The notes: generated by a model not told the origin, from the sequence alone. DNA of 53,760 nucleotides from an uncultured Actinomyces sp. (GCA_938041695.1 CALISI010000071.1:1-53760); one strand, 5' to 3'. Shown: positions 9,208-16,909, counted from the first letter of the stretch. A program made the numbers and translations.

Positions 9208-9234
9208 CTGGCACTCGGCTTGCCCGAGTGCCAG
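9208..9234 (+). promoter_or_regulatory. CIRCE operator (HrcA site) of groES
   Basis: CTGGCACTC, a 9-base spacer, then GAGTGCCAG: a perfect 9-bp inverted repeat with the spacing and core (GCACTC/GAGTGC) of CIRCE. HrcA bound here would block the overlapping promoter, releasing groES on heat or protein-folding stress. Confidence 0.93.
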
Positions 9235-9249
9235 GACCGCGCCTACACT
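9220..9249 (+). promoter_or_regulatory. groES promoter overlapping CIRCE
   Basis: TTGCCC (9220-9225) and TACACT (9244-9249) are separated by 18 bases. The -35 box lies inside the CIRCE palindrome, the usual geometry for HrcA repression. Confidence 0.6.
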
Positions 9250-9352
9250 CGTGGAGGAAGCGCGGGAAAACCCGCGACCGGTCCCGCACCTGACCCCCGC
9301 GACGGCAGGGAACGGACGAGCACCTTCGTGACAAAAAAGAAAGGGAGCGACA

Positions 9353-9649
9353 ATGTCGATCTCCATCAAGCCCCTCGAGGACCGCATCGTCATCCGCCAG
9401 GTTGAGGCCGAGCAGACCACTGCCTCCGGCCTGGTCATTCCGGACACCGCCAAGGAGAAGCCGCAGGAAGGCGAAGTTATCGCCGTGGGCCCCGGCCGCG
9501 TGGACGACAATGGCAACCGCATTCCCGTCGACGTCAAGGTCGGCGACGTGGTCATCTACTCGCGCTACGGCGGCACCGAGGTCAAGTACGACGGCCAGGA
9601 GTTCCAAATCCTGTCCTCGCGTGACGTGCTGGCGGTCGTGGAGCGCTGA
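9353..9649 (+). CDS. groES: Co-chaperonin GroES
   Basis: The 98-residue lid of the GroEL folding chamber. It opens with the canonical IKPLEDRIVI, has the mobile-loop region TTASGLVIPD (residues about 22-31) and ends SSRDVLAVVE, full length for the family. An AAGGGAG ribosome site precedes the ATG by 6 bases. Upstream stands a perfect CIRCE element, so HrcA repression is expected. A strong terminator follows 24 bases after the stop and no groEL is adjacent, so groEL must be elsewhere; groES alone with its own CIRCE and terminator is a common but not universal actinobacterial arrangement. Confidence 0.98.
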   Translation: MSISIKPLEDRIVIRQVEAEQTTASGLVIPDTAKEKPQEGEVIAVGPGRVDDNGNRIPVDVKVGDVVIYSRYGGTEVKYDGQEFQILSSRDVLAVVER

Positions 9650-9672
9650 GCGCTTCGCACACTGAATGCTAC

Positions 9673-9715
9673 AGGGGCGGCCCGGAAGGAATCCTTCCGG
9701 GCCGCCCCTTTATTT
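9673..9715 (+). terminator. Strong intrinsic terminator of groES
   Basis: A 17-bp perfect stem (AGGGGCGGCCCGGAAGG and its complement, 3-nt loop) followed by TTTATTTGT. This is the clearest intrinsic terminator in the window. Confidence 0.92.
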
Positions 9716-9846
9716 GTGTTCCCCGCGCCGCTCGTCGTCGGGAATTAAGGATAAACGGGTTATAGGGCACTACGTGTTGCTGGAGGGGTGACTTTTCGGC
9801 TTGCTGGTGGTCGAAAATTAACACTGAAGGTGGTTATTTCGTCGTG

Positions 9847-9922
9847 GGGTATGAATACCCCCGAATGTCCGGCGTGTGGGCGAACGATGACCAGGTATGG
9901 GCACTCAGGTTCGGGGCGCAGT
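9847..9922 (+). pseudogene. Possible remnant of a transposase N-terminal zinc ribbon
   Basis: The frame beginning at ATG 9851 reads MNTPECPACGRTMTRYGHSG and then SGR before diverging. A CxxCG zinc ribbon followed by a Gly/Arg turn is typical of the N-terminus of IS1249-like transposases (next expected: RWRCxxC, which is absent). Thus only about 24 codons survive. A perfect hairpin GGGGTAT-GA-ATACCCC (9847-9862) covers the start codon. No terminal repeats can be assigned. The similarity is short, so confidence is limited. Confidence 0.4.
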
Positions 9923-9959
9923 TCGCCGACGCGTGCTAGCCGCCTGCTCTCCTTGCTGC

Positions 9960-9999
9960 GCACGTGGGCCCGCTAATTCGCACGTGGGCCCGCTAATTC
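9960..9999. repeat. Exact 20-bp tandem duplication
   Basis: GCACGTGGGCCCGCTAATTC occurs twice head to tail (9960-9979 and 9980-9999) with no mismatch. Confidence 0.95.
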
Positions 10000-10124
10000 A
10001 CGCCTGGGCAGCCCCGCCCACACTCCAAATAGAGGGTTGATGTGCGATACCGCGGGTTAGCGCTCGCATTAGCGGGTTCGTGTGCGAGCTGGACACGAGG
10101 CCAGGCACCGTTGTGCCCAAAACA

Positions 10125-10179
10125 CAGACCACCTCGCCCACAACACCCCAATTTCAACGTTTTTCGCCGAGGTGGTCTG
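10125..10179. repeat. 12-bp inverted repeat with 31-nt loop
   Basis: CAGACCACCTCG (10125-10136) is perfectly complementary to CGAGGTGGTCTG (10168-10179). The loop is comparatively AT-rich and ends TTTTTCGC. No gene in either direction uses it as a terminator. Confidence 0.8.
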
Positions 10180-10272
10180 CGATTCGGGCGCCTCACCGGC
10201 TCGAGCCGCGACGTCACTGGCTCGAACCGTGACCTCACCGCCCAGCATCGAGGCCTCGCCGCCACCGAACGG

Positions 10273-10346
10273 GGGGATTTGCACCATTAGGGGCGCGACA
10301 CGCCGGCGACGCGCCGAAGGGAGGCTCCTAATGCTGCAAAATCCCC
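10273..10346. repeat. Long imperfect inverted repeat (element end or recombination site?)
   Basis: GGGGATTTGCACCATTAGG (10273-10291) faces CCTAATGCTGCAAAATCCCC (10327-10346), matching except for one mismatch and one inserted base. Inside lies a second dyad, GGCGCG with CGCGCC. The whole is a 74-nt cruciform-capable block that directly abuts repeat array 1. Confidence 0.7.
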
Positions 10347-10411
10347 GCCATTACCCCTGGTGTCATGCTCCCTCACGGGTGCAGTACCCTCACTGGTGCA
10401 GGGCTGCTTGG
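10340..10411. repeat. Repeat array 1 (19-bp register)
   Basis: GGTGTCAT at 10359 and GGTGCAGT at 10378 are exactly 19 bases apart; a third unit, GGTGCAGG, follows at 10395 after 17 bases. Units share the pattern GGTGnnnTnCTCCCTCAC with arrays 2 and 4. Confidence 0.6.
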
Positions 10412-10504
10412 CGGGGTGCCGATAAACGCCGGTAGGGCGTCGCCAGCGATGACGGGGAACGTCATGGTCGTCGACTCCGCGACGAGGCTTGTGACGGATG
10501 AGGT

Positions 10505-10606
10505 GTTACACCTGATCGGGAAGAGTCAATCCCTTCTGATCGGGTGGAATCTTCCCTAACGGGTGGAATGCTTCCGATGAAGTGGAATCCTCCCGGTGGG
10601 CCGCAT
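10505..10606. repeat. Repeat array 2 (19-bp register, mixed orientation)
   Basis: An inverted unit GTTACACC at 10505 is followed, two periods (38 bases) later, by direct units GGTGGAAT at 10543 and 10562 and AGTGGAAT at 10581, all 19 bases apart, each continuing with a CTTCCC/CTCCC-like stretch. A decayed unit follows near 10599. Confidence 0.75.
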
Positions 10607-10674
10607 CCTATCTCAGGAGCCGCGACTAACACGTTTTGTCCTATAATCCCGTCATCTTGGCGCGGGTCCTCGCG

Positions 10675-11487
10675 TCAGGACGCGGACTGTGCCGCCTGTT
10701 CGAGGATCGTGTTGCGGATGTAGGAAGCGTCCCGGTAACCGCTGACGAACGCCTTATTGATAAACATCGTGGGCGTGCCACTGATACCCGCCTGGTGAGC
10801 CTGCTCCTTGGCCGCCTTCACCTTGGAGACGGTGTGGTCGGAGAGCATCGTCTGGCGGAACTTGTCCAAGTCGGGCACTCCCGCCTGGGCTGCGAAATCG
10901 ACGAGAGCCTGCTCGGAGTACTGCGGGTGTCCGGTCGGGTCAGCCGCTGCGTAGACTACGTCGTGGAACTCCCAGAACTTACCCTGCTCACCGGCCGCGA
11001 TGCCTGCCTGGGCCGCCAGGGGAGAAGTTTCGGTGATCTGCGCCAGGTCGTACCACTCCACGCGCAGCGTCCCATCCGCAACGAGGTCGGCCAGCGCGGG
11101 ATCGATGTCCTGGGCGTACTTCGTGCAATAGGGGCACGCGAAGTCGGAGAAGAGAACCATGGTGACCGGGGCATTGATGTCGCCCTTCGCCTGCGGGTCG
11201 TCCGCCTGGTGACGTACGAAAGACTTCATGATCTCCAGGTTGTTCGCGTTCGTCTGGCTGGGTGCCGCCGTCTCCGTGTTCTGCGGCATCTGTGCGGCCG
11301 CGGTCGGCGTTGCCGCGGGCGTCGCCTGGCTTGCCGGAGAGGTTGATGCCAGTTGGACGCCCATCCAGACGCACACGCCCGCGAGGATCGCGGTGATCGG
11401 CGCGGTCACGAAGAACAGGGTCTTGTACAGGTTGCTGGGGCTTTCCGCGGCCTTCTCGCGTGCGGCCTTGGTGTCGTTGCTGGTCAT
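10675..11487 (-). CDS. DsbA-family thioredoxin-fold protein, membrane anchored
   Basis: A 270-residue extracytoplasmic thiol-disulfide oxidoreductase-like protein. Residues 22-46 form a single membrane anchor, followed by a Thr/Ala/Pro/Gln-rich linker to about 85 and a thioredoxin fold with the active site CPYC at 118-121 (in FSDFACPYC) and a late cis-Pro loop in GISGTPTMFIN. It likely introduces or isomerises disulfides in exported proteins. The ATG at 11487 has GGGAG 5 bases before it; an upstream in-frame start without a ribosome site was discarded. VKOR or DsbB-like partners are not nearby. It is transcribed away from the whiB gene's promoter in the same direction, separated by 88 bases. 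Confidence 0.9.
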   Translation of the reverse strand: MTSNDTKAAREKAAESPSNLYKTLFFVTAPITAILAGVCVWMGVQLASTSPASQATPAATPTAAAQMPQNTETAAPSQTNANNLEIMKSFVRHQADDPQAKGDINAPVTMVLFSDFACPYCTKYAQDIDPALADLVADGTLRVEWYDLAQITETSPLAAQAGIAAGEQGKFWEFHDVVYAAADPTGHPQYSEQALVDFAAQAGVPDLDKFRQTMLSDHTVSKVKAAKEQAHQAGISGTPTMFINKAFVSGYRDASYIRNTILEQAAQSAS

Positions 11488-11575
11488 ACGTGCTCCCGGA
11501 GATGGTCGGTGGATAGATGGGCAGTAAAATGGTGCGGCATCGCGGTGGCGATGCCGCACCGAACAATGGAGCGCG

Positions 11576-11872
11576 TTAGGAGACGCGGCGACCGCGCCCG
11601 GAGGAGCGGATCTCTTCGCGTCGTTCTTCCTCGGTCATTCCACCCCAGATGCCGTAGGGCTCCTGGGCGGCCAGAGCGTATGACCGGCACTGCTCGATCA
11701 CCGGGCAGGTTGCGCAGATCGCCTTGGCGTTCGCCGCGCGGCGCCGACGCGTGGAGCCACGCTCACCCTCGGGGTGGAAGAACAGCTCGGTGTCCAGGTC
11801 ACGGCACGCCGCTTCGTACTGCCATTCCCACGCGTCGATCATGGGTCCGGGCAGACGGGAGACGTCAGTCAT
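11576..11872 (-). CDS. WhiB-family iron-sulfur transcription factor
   Basis: A 98-residue Wbl protein. The four cluster-binding cysteines are C23, C53, C56 and C62, followed by the signature turn GIWGGMTEEER (74-84) and a basic tail ending RGRRV. Such proteins bind a 4Fe-4S cluster and usually act through the principal sigma factor's region 4. The acidic/aromatic N-terminus and FFHPEGERG resemble the WhiB2/WhmD subgroup (cell division/septation), but subgroup assignment is inference. AAGGAGG stands 6 bases before the ATG. A promoter with an overlapping 9-bp palindrome lies upstream, suggesting autoregulation or control by a partner. It is divergent from the MerR-type gene. Confidence 0.93.
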   Translation of the reverse strand: MTDVSRLPGPMIDAWEWQYEAACRDLDTELFFHPEGERGSTRRRRAANAKAICATCPVIEQCRSYALAAQEPYGIWGGMTEEERREEIRSSGRGRRVS

Positions 11873-11896
11873 TGGGTGCCTCCTTCATGTCTGTCG

Positions 11897-11926
11897 TGCC
11901 GACATTTTCGGCACACGATGTCGGCA
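11897..11926 (-). promoter_or_regulatory. Palindromic operator candidate upstream of whiB
   Basis: TGCCGACAT, 12 bases, ATGTCGGCA form a perfect 9-bp inverted repeat. Nested in it, TGCCGA-N5-TCGGCA gives a second dyad. The site lies just downstream of the predicted whiB -10 box, where bound protein would block transcription. The binding factor is unknown. Confidence 0.6.
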
Positions 11927-11927
11927 A

Positions 11928-11956
11928 GAATAGACACTTGCGCGGTAGTTATTCAA
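11928..11956 (-). promoter_or_regulatory. whiB promoter
   Basis: On the minus strand TTGAAT (11956-11951) and TATTCT (11933-11928) are 17 bases apart, within a notably AT-rich island (about 11930-12070). Confidence 0.55.
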
Positions 11957-12171
11957 GGATCTTTCTCGAATTATGATCCAGTTCTCAGGGTGAGGGGGTC
12001 TGGACTGTTAAAACCCAGAAAAAACTCAGGTGCGCGAGTTGAACGAGTAATGAATAACTTTATGAACAACTTTCTGTGGGTGAATGCTGTCTTTCCTGTG
12101 GCGTAGCAGCGCCTAACACGCAAGAATCGGGGTACCTGATACGCGTCGACACATCAAGGAGAGGAGCGGGC

Positions 12172-13092
12172 ATGCCACGGGCGATCATTGCGCAGTCGGC
12201 TCTCGCTGATCGCTCCCGTACCGTCTCCTCCGTCTCCGACGAACTCGGTGTGTCAGCGTCGACGCTGCGTACCTGGGAACGGCGCTACGGCCTCGGCCCC
12301 GCCCAGCGAGAAGCCGGAGCGCGCCGCCGCTACCTGCCCGAGGACGTTGAGCGCCTGCGCACCATGATTCACCACGTGCGCGCCGGGTTGCCCGCCGCCG
12401 AGGCAGCCAAGCGCGCCCTGTCCGAACGGACGCGCCTACCCCAATCCGGCCCCGACAATGCCGCACAGCTGCGCACCGTCGTCCTCGCCGACGACTACGA
12501 ACGCCTCGAGGAAGTACTTGAATCGGCGGTCGCCAGCCATGGCCTCGTCCATACGTGGTCGCGCTTCGTCGAACCCGCCCTCAAATCCCTGCGATCCGCA
12601 CCCGGCGGGGACCCGGTCGGCACCTCTCCCGCCATCATGCTCGTCAACGCCTTCCAGCGCGTGTGCCGCTCCGCCTACCACTCACGTCCCACGCGTGCCC
12701 TCATCGGCGGAGACCGCATCGCAATCATCAGCGATGCCCTCCACGAGACCCCGGCTCAGGTCGTCGGCGTCGCCCTGGCCTGGTACGGGTGCGACGCCCG
12801 TCTACTCTCCAGCGAGAACTACGGAGGCATCAGCGCCGTCGATCGCTTCCGCGAATACGTGCGTGGCGGCGTGCCCGCGCTGGCGGTCGTCCTCGGCTGC
12901 GGGCTCTCCTGCGCGCACACCGTCGAAAGCCTCGTCGCCCGCTACGGCGTTCCCACGATCATGGTGGGCACGGATGCGCCCGACGTCCTCTCCCCGCACG
13001 TTCAGCGCGTGCGTGCGATCAGCGCCTGCGTCGAAGAAGCCCTCGCGCTCCTCGCACCCCAAGCGGATCTGCAGCTCGTCGGCCGCTCCTAA
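12172..13092 (+). CDS. MerR-family regulator with B12-binding-like C-terminal fold
   Basis: A 306-residue regulator. Residues 15-85 form a MerR winged helix (VSSVSDELGVSASTLRTWER, then RRYLPEDVERL). The rest resembles the CarH/LitR layout: a helical segment (about 95-170) and a Rossmann-like B12-binding domain. H191 in DALHETPAQVVGVALAWYG falls where the cobalamin-ligating His of the (E/D)xHxxG motif sits, but the motif's Gly is Pro here and the helical segment lacks the usual W-x9-EH motif. It may therefore be a degenerate or ligand-switched sensor. No photolyase or carotenoid genes are adjacent, so light sensing is not supported by context. AGGAGAGGAG precedes the ATG. Confidence 0.8.
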   Translation: MPRAIIAQSALADRSRTVSSVSDELGVSASTLRTWERRYGLGPAQREAGARRRYLPEDVERLRTMIHHVRAGLPAAEAAKRALSERTRLPQSGPDNAAQLRTVVLADDYERLEEVLESAVASHGLVHTWSRFVEPALKSLRSAPGGDPVGTSPAIMLVNAFQRVCRSAYHSRPTRALIGGDRIAIISDALHETPAQVVGVALAWYGCDARLLSSENYGGISAVDRFREYVRGGVPALAVVLGCGLSCAHTVESLVARYGVPTIMVGTDAPDVLSPHVQRVRAISACVEEALALLAPQADLQLVGRS

Positions 13093-13209
13093 CGCGGGCG
13101 GCGGTCCGCGCGCAATCGCCCGCCCAAGTGTGCGCTCGCGGTGCTCGCCTCCGCCCGCAGCGCTTGGTCAGGTGATACCGTGAAGGCACGTACCGGCAGG
13201 AGAACAGTC

Positions 13210-14484
13210 ATGAACGCCCCCTGGAACAACGAAGACCTGCGCCGTGCTTTCGACGCTGATTTTGACGCGCTCGTCGCCTTCGCTTCCCGGTCGAAGGCGC
13301 GGGTCGGTTTCGCCTTCCTGCGCGCCGATGGTCAGGTCGATCTCGGGCGTCCCCTCGACGCGCGCATCAGCGCGCGCATGACGCACGTCTTCGCCCTCGC
13401 GCAGATGCGGGGCATTGAGGGTGCTGCGCACCTCGTCAGCCATGGCCTCGCTGCTCTCGCCGGTCCCCTGCGCGCGCCGAACGGCTCCTGGTACGCCGAG
13501 GTCGTCCCCACCTCAGAGCACGGCGCCACCCCCGTGCCCCGTGCAGTCCTGTCCCAGCGAGCCCAATCCGCAATGATCGGGGCGGCAGCCGCCGCTGCCA
13601 TGGTTGGACACGAGGAGGCGCGCGACCTGCTCGCCGACCTTGAAGCGGACCAGGATCAGCGTTGGTGGGACCCGTGCGCCGGTGCCGTGCGCGAGGAGAT
13701 CGAGGCCGCGGCTGGCAAGCGCTCGCCCCTGCGTCGCCTCTCCACCAACCTTGACACCGCGCAGGCCTACCTGGCGGCCTGGGAGGCGACGGGGGAACGC
13801 GTCTGGTTCGACCGCGCGCGCTCAATCCTGCGTCTCGTCGGCGAGATCGCGGCGCGCTGCGGCTTCGCCCTGCCTGACCTCTACGACGAGGAATGGCGCC
13901 CCCTGCCCGCCTCGGCCGACCAAGCACCCGTCGAGCTCATCCGCCCCGGAGATACCCTCCCCGGCCTCGGTTTCAAAGCCGCCCGCCTCATCGGGCAGGC
14001 CTACGCCATCCTCATCCACATGGGCGAACAACCCGGCCCCTGGATGATCGACACGGCGACCGCCCTCTACGACCGCGCCCTCGCCGACGGGTGGACGGAC
14101 GAAGGCGTGGGCGGCATCGTCTACACCCTCGACCCCACAGGCGTTGTCGTCTCCCCCCAGCGCATGCACTGGGTCGTCTGCGAGGCTGCCAGCGCCGCCC
14201 GCGTCCTCGCCGAGGTCGTAGCCCCCTCGCGCGCCGAGGACCTCGCCGTCGACTACGCCCGCGCCGTCGCCTGGGCCGACTCCCACGCCCGCGCCGGAAT
14301 GGGACGCTGGATCCACGAGGTCGCGCCCGACGGCTCCGTCTCCATGCTCGTGTGGGAGGGACGCCCCGACGCCCTCACCGCCGCTCGCATGCTGGCACGA
14401 GGTGCCGCCCCGATCCATCTCACAGTCACCGGCGCGACGGCGGCCCGCTACGCCTCCCAGGCCGCCCCCAGCGCTTCCTCCTGA
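13210..14484 (+). CDS. AGE-family epimerase/isomerase (YihS/mannose isomerase-like)
   Basis: A 424-residue (alpha/alpha)6-barrel protein of the N-acylglucosamine 2-epimerase superfamily, whose members interconvert free aldose and ketose sugars (mannose-fructose, sulfoquinovose-sulfofructose) or epimerise N-acyl hexosamines. Family features are RISARMTHVFALAQMRG (about 53-69), the aromatic DQDQRWWDP segment, and conserved His residues in the second half (RMHWVVCEA near 320 and RWIHEVAPDGS near 358), which serve as acid/base. AGGAGA lies 7 bases before the ATG. It is alone between the MerR-type gene and guaB, so substrate cannot be inferred from partners; a mannose/fructose isomerase is the likeliest guess. 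Confidence 0.82.
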   Translation: MNAPWNNEDLRRAFDADFDALVAFASRSKARVGFAFLRADGQVDLGRPLDARISARMTHVFALAQMRGIEGAAHLVSHGLAALAGPLRAPNGSWYAEVVPTSEHGATPVPRAVLSQRAQSAMIGAAAAAAMVGHEEARDLLADLEADQDQRWWDPCAGAVREEIEAAAGKRSPLRRLSTNLDTAQAYLAAWEATGERVWFDRARSILRLVGEIAARCGFALPDLYDEEWRPLPASADQAPVELIRPGDTLPGLGFKAARLIGQAYAILIHMGEQPGPWMIDTATALYDRALADGWTDEGVGGIVYTLDPTGVVVSPQRMHWVVCEAASAARVLAEVVAPSRAEDLAVDYARAVAWADSHARAGMGRWIHEVAPDGSVSMLVWEGRPDALTAARMLARGAAPIHLTVTGATAARYASQAAPSASS

Positions 14485-14572
14485 GGATCGCCCGGCTGCC
14501 CCTGCCTCGTTCCTTGATAGTCAGCTTCGAGGCGTGCGTGGAAGCGAGGACGCAAAAGCGCCACCGACCGCC

Positions 14573-14587
14573 TACAATTGGCCCATG
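14573..14587 (+). promoter_or_regulatory. Leaderless promoter of guaB
   Basis: TACAAT (14573-14578) ends 6 bases before the guaB ATG and no ribosome site precedes the start, so the mRNA should begin at the start codon. Confidence 0.65.
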
Positions 14588-16108
14588 GGAGAACTCGCAA
14601 CACATGATCCTTTCGGCCTGACCGGCCTCACCTACGACGACGTCCTGCTCCTTCCCGAGCTCACGGACGTCGTTCCTTCATCCGTTGACACGAGCAGTCG
14701 CCTGACGACAAACATCTCGCTGCGCGTCCCGCTCCTGTCCGCCGCCATGGACACCGTCACCGAGGCGCGCATGGCCATCGCCATGGCCCGCCAGGGCGGC
14801 ATCGGCATCCTCCACCGCAACCTCTCCATCGAGGAACAGGCCGCGCAGGTCCGTCAGGTCAAGCGCAGCGAATCCGGCATGGTCGAAGACCCGGTGACCG
14901 TCGGCCCCGACGCCACCATCGACGAACTCGACCGCCTCTGCGGCCACTACCGCGTCTCCGGCCTGCCCGTCGTGAACGAGGACGGCGCCCTCCTGGGCAT
15001 CATCACGAACCGAGACCTGCGCTTCGTCCCCCAGAATGAGTGGGCCACCCTGCACGTGCGCGACTGCATGACCCCGCGCGACCGCCTCGTCGTCGGCCAG
15101 GTCGGCATCTCCCGCGAACACGCCAAGCACCTGCTGGCCGAACACCGCGTCGAAAAGCTGCCCATCGTCGACGAGAACGACCACCTGACCGGCCTCATCA
15201 CCGTCAAGGACTTCGTCAAGACCGAGCAGTACCCCAACGCCACGAAGGACTCGCGCGGCCGCCTCGTCGTCGGCGCGGCCGTCGGCTACTGGGGCGACAC
15301 CTGGGAGCGCGCCACCGCCCTGGCCGAGGCCGGCGTGGACGTCCTCGTCGTCGACACCGCGAACGGCGGCGCCCAGCTCGCCCTCGACATGATCCGCCGC
15401 ATCAAGGCCGACCCGACGTTTGAGGGCATCGACATCATCGGCGGCAACGTCGCCACGACCGAGGGCGCGCAGGCCCTCATCGACGCGGGCGTCGACGCCG
15501 TCAAGGTCGGCGTGGGCCCCGGCTCGATCTGCACGACCCGCGTCGTCGCCGGTGTCGGCGTCCCCCAGATCACCGCAATCCACCTGGCCGCCCAGGCCTG
15601 CGGCCCCGCCGGAGTCCCGCTCATCGCGGACGGCGGCCTGCAGTACTCGGGTGACATCGGCAAGGCCCTCGTCGCCGGCGCCGACACCGTCATGCTCGGC
15701 TCCCTGCTGGCCGGCTGCGAGGAATCCCCCGGCGAGGTCGTGTTCACCAACGGCAAGCAGTTCAAGCGCTACCGCGGCATGGGCTCGCTCGGCGCGATGA
15801 GCTCGCGCGGGCGCAAGTCCTACTCCAAGGACCGCTACTTCCAGGCCGACGTCACCTCCGACGACAAGATCGTCCCCGAGGGCATCGAGGGCCAGGTGCC
15901 CTACACCGGCTCCCTCGCCTCGGTGATCTACCAGCTCGTCGGCGGCCTGCACCAGACCATGTTCTACCTGGGTGCCTCCACGATCTCCCAGGTCAAGGCC
16001 AATGGCCGCTTCGTGCGCATCACCAGCGCGGGCCTGCGCGAGTCGCACCCGCACGACGTCCAGATGACGACGGAAGCACCGAACTACCACTCCTCGTCGG
16101 CGAAGTAA
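14585..16108 (+). CDS. guaB: Inosine-5'-monophosphate dehydrogenase
   Basis: GuaB oxidises IMP to XMP with NAD, the committed step of guanine nucleotide synthesis. The 507-residue protein shows LTYDDVLLLPE at the N-terminus, two CBS domains inserted at about residues 105-225, the catalytic loop GPGSICTTR with its Cys near residue 317, the GGLQYSGDIGKAL phosphate site, and the mobile flap with YRGMGSLGAM and the Arg of SSRGRKS. It is full length. The start is leaderless by promoter position. A CBS-less paralogue (guaB3) lies 2.5 kb downstream, the usual actinobacterial pairing, here separated by an aldolase gene and a repeat-rich gap. Confidence 0.98.
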   Translation: MGELATHDPFGLTGLTYDDVLLLPELTDVVPSSVDTSSRLTTNISLRVPLLSAAMDTVTEARMAIAMARQGGIGILHRNLSIEEQAAQVRQVKRSESGMVEDPVTVGPDATIDELDRLCGHYRVSGLPVVNEDGALLGIITNRDLRFVPQNEWATLHVRDCMTPRDRLVVGQVGISREHAKHLLAEHRVEKLPIVDENDHLTGLITVKDFVKTEQYPNATKDSRGRLVVGAAVGYWGDTWERATALAEAGVDVLVVDTANGGAQLALDMIRRIKADPTFEGIDIIGGNVATTEGAQALIDAGVDAVKVGVGPGSICTTRVVAGVGVPQITAIHLAAQACGPAGVPLIADGGLQYSGDIGKALVAGADTVMLGSLLAGCEESPGEVVFTNGKQFKRYRGMGSLGAMSSRGRKSYSKDRYFQADVTSDDKIVPEGIEGQVPYTGSLASVIYQLVGGLHQTMFYLGASTISQVKANGRFVRITSAGLRESHPHDVQMTTEAPNYHSSSAK

Positions 16109-16129
16109 TCGCAGATCGAGAGGTCATGA

Positions 16130-16163
16130 CGGGCGGGAGCAGTCGCTGGGCTGCTCCCGCCCG
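16130..16163 (+). terminator. Hairpin after guaB
   Basis: CGGGCGGGAGCAG pairs with its complement across an 8-nt loop. No T-run follows; instead TATCCT (16167-16172) begins a probable promoter for the next gene. Confidence 0.65.
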
Positions 16164-16166
16164 CGC

Positions 16167-16172
16167 TATCCT
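16167..16172 (+). promoter_or_regulatory. Possible -10 box of the aldolase gene
   Basis: TATCCT stands directly after the guaB hairpin and about 40 bases before the aldolase ATG, fitting TANNNT. No good -35 box can be named because the hairpin occupies that space. Confidence 0.4.
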
Positions 16173-16212
16173 AGTGGTGCGAAAAACCCACGACAGCGCA
16201 AAGGAGCCACCC

Positions 16213-16902
16213 ATGCTCATCCTCATCGATCACGCGAACGTCGATGCGATCGCTAAGACCCTCGAATACCTGCCCATCGACGGCGTGACCACCAACCCGA
16301 CGATCCTGTACCGCGAAGGCAAGGAACCCCTCGAGGTCCTCCACGCGATCAAGTCCGTCCTGCCTGACGGCGCACAGCTGCACGTCCAGATCGTCTCCCA
16401 GCGCGCCGACGACATGGTCGCCGAGGCCCGCGCCCTGCGCGGCGAAATCGGCGGCAACCTCTTCATCAAGCTCCCCGTCACGCGTGAGGGCTTCGCGGCC
16501 ATCCCGCGCATCGTGCGCGAAGGCATGCAGGTCACGGCCACCGGCATCCACTCCTCGATGCAGGGCTTCATGGCCGCCAAGGCCGGCGCGCGCTACGTCG
16601 CCCCCTACGTCAACCGCATGGACAACTACGGCATCGACGGCGTGCGCGTCGCCTCCGAAATTCACCGCACCCTGCGCACCTACGACCTGAAGGCCGACGT
16701 CCTGGCCGCATCCTTCAAGAACTCCGAGCAGGTCCTCGAACTGGTCCGTCAGGGTGTCGGCGCCATCACCGCCGCCCCCGACGTACTGGCCGCCCTCATC
16801 AAGAACCCTGCGACAGACGCCGCCATCGCGGACCAGAACCGCGACTTCGGCATCCTCGTGGGCGAGCGCCGCACGTGGCTGGACCTCATCAACGACAAGT
16901 GA
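16213..16902 (+). CDS. Fructose-6-phosphate aldolase/transaldolase-family protein
   Basis: A 229-residue class I aldolase of the FSA/small transaldolase group, which cleaves fructose 6-phosphate to dihydroxyacetone and glyceraldehyde 3-phosphate or transfers the dihydroxyacetone unit. Recognisable are DGVTTNPTILYREG near the N-terminus, the Schiff-base Lys in NLFIKLPVTREG (about residue 87), VTATGIHSSMQ and YVAPYVNRMDNYGIDG. AAGGAG lies 6 bases before the ATG. Aldolase and transaldolase cannot be separated with certainty by eye. The gene has its own hairpin terminator and is convergent with the exonuclease gene across an 824-base gap. Confidence 0.88.
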   Translation: MLILIDHANVDAIAKTLEYLPIDGVTTNPTILYREGKEPLEVLHAIKSVLPDGAQLHVQIVSQRADDMVAEARALRGEIGGNLFIKLPVTREGFAAIPRIVREGMQVTATGIHSSMQGFMAAKAGARYVAPYVNRMDNYGIDGVRVASEIHRTLRTYDLKADVLAASFKNSEQVLELVRQGVGAITAAPDVLAALIKNPATDAAIADQNRDFGILVGERRTWLDLINDK

Positions 16903-16909
16903 GTCTGTA

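Larger units (their letters stand above)
9716..10674. other. Gene-free convergent gap between groES and the DsbA-like gene
   Basis: About 960 bases between the 3' ends of two convergent genes. No intact gene is seen; short open frames have no family features. It holds a transposase scrap (9851-9922), an exact 20-bp tandem duplication (9960-9999), two long inverted repeats (10125-10179 and 10273-10346) and two 19-bp-period repeat arrays (10340-10411 and 10505-10606). The patchwork looks like an insertion hot spot. Confidence 0.7.

Noticed and set aside
9788..9976. Functional 62-residue protein
   Set aside because: Only the CPAC zinc-ribbon part looks like protein; the rest diverges and stops, so it was treated as a possible transposase scrap.
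10642..10647. Perfect TATAAT on the plus strand pointing into the antisense of the DsbA-like gene
   Set aside because: No -35 box at a suitable distance and no gene downstream on that strand; a chance match in an AT-rich patch is simpler.
10636..11346. Long plus-strand open frame opposite the DsbA-like gene
   Set aside because: It mirrors a real thioredoxin-fold gene with CPYC and a membrane anchor; the antisense product is Arg/Gly/Leu-rich without domains.
14678..16090. 470-codon minus-strand open frame opposite guaB
   Set aside because: A shadow of GC-rich codon use; it is Val/Gly/Asp/Ala-rich and lies fully inside guaB.
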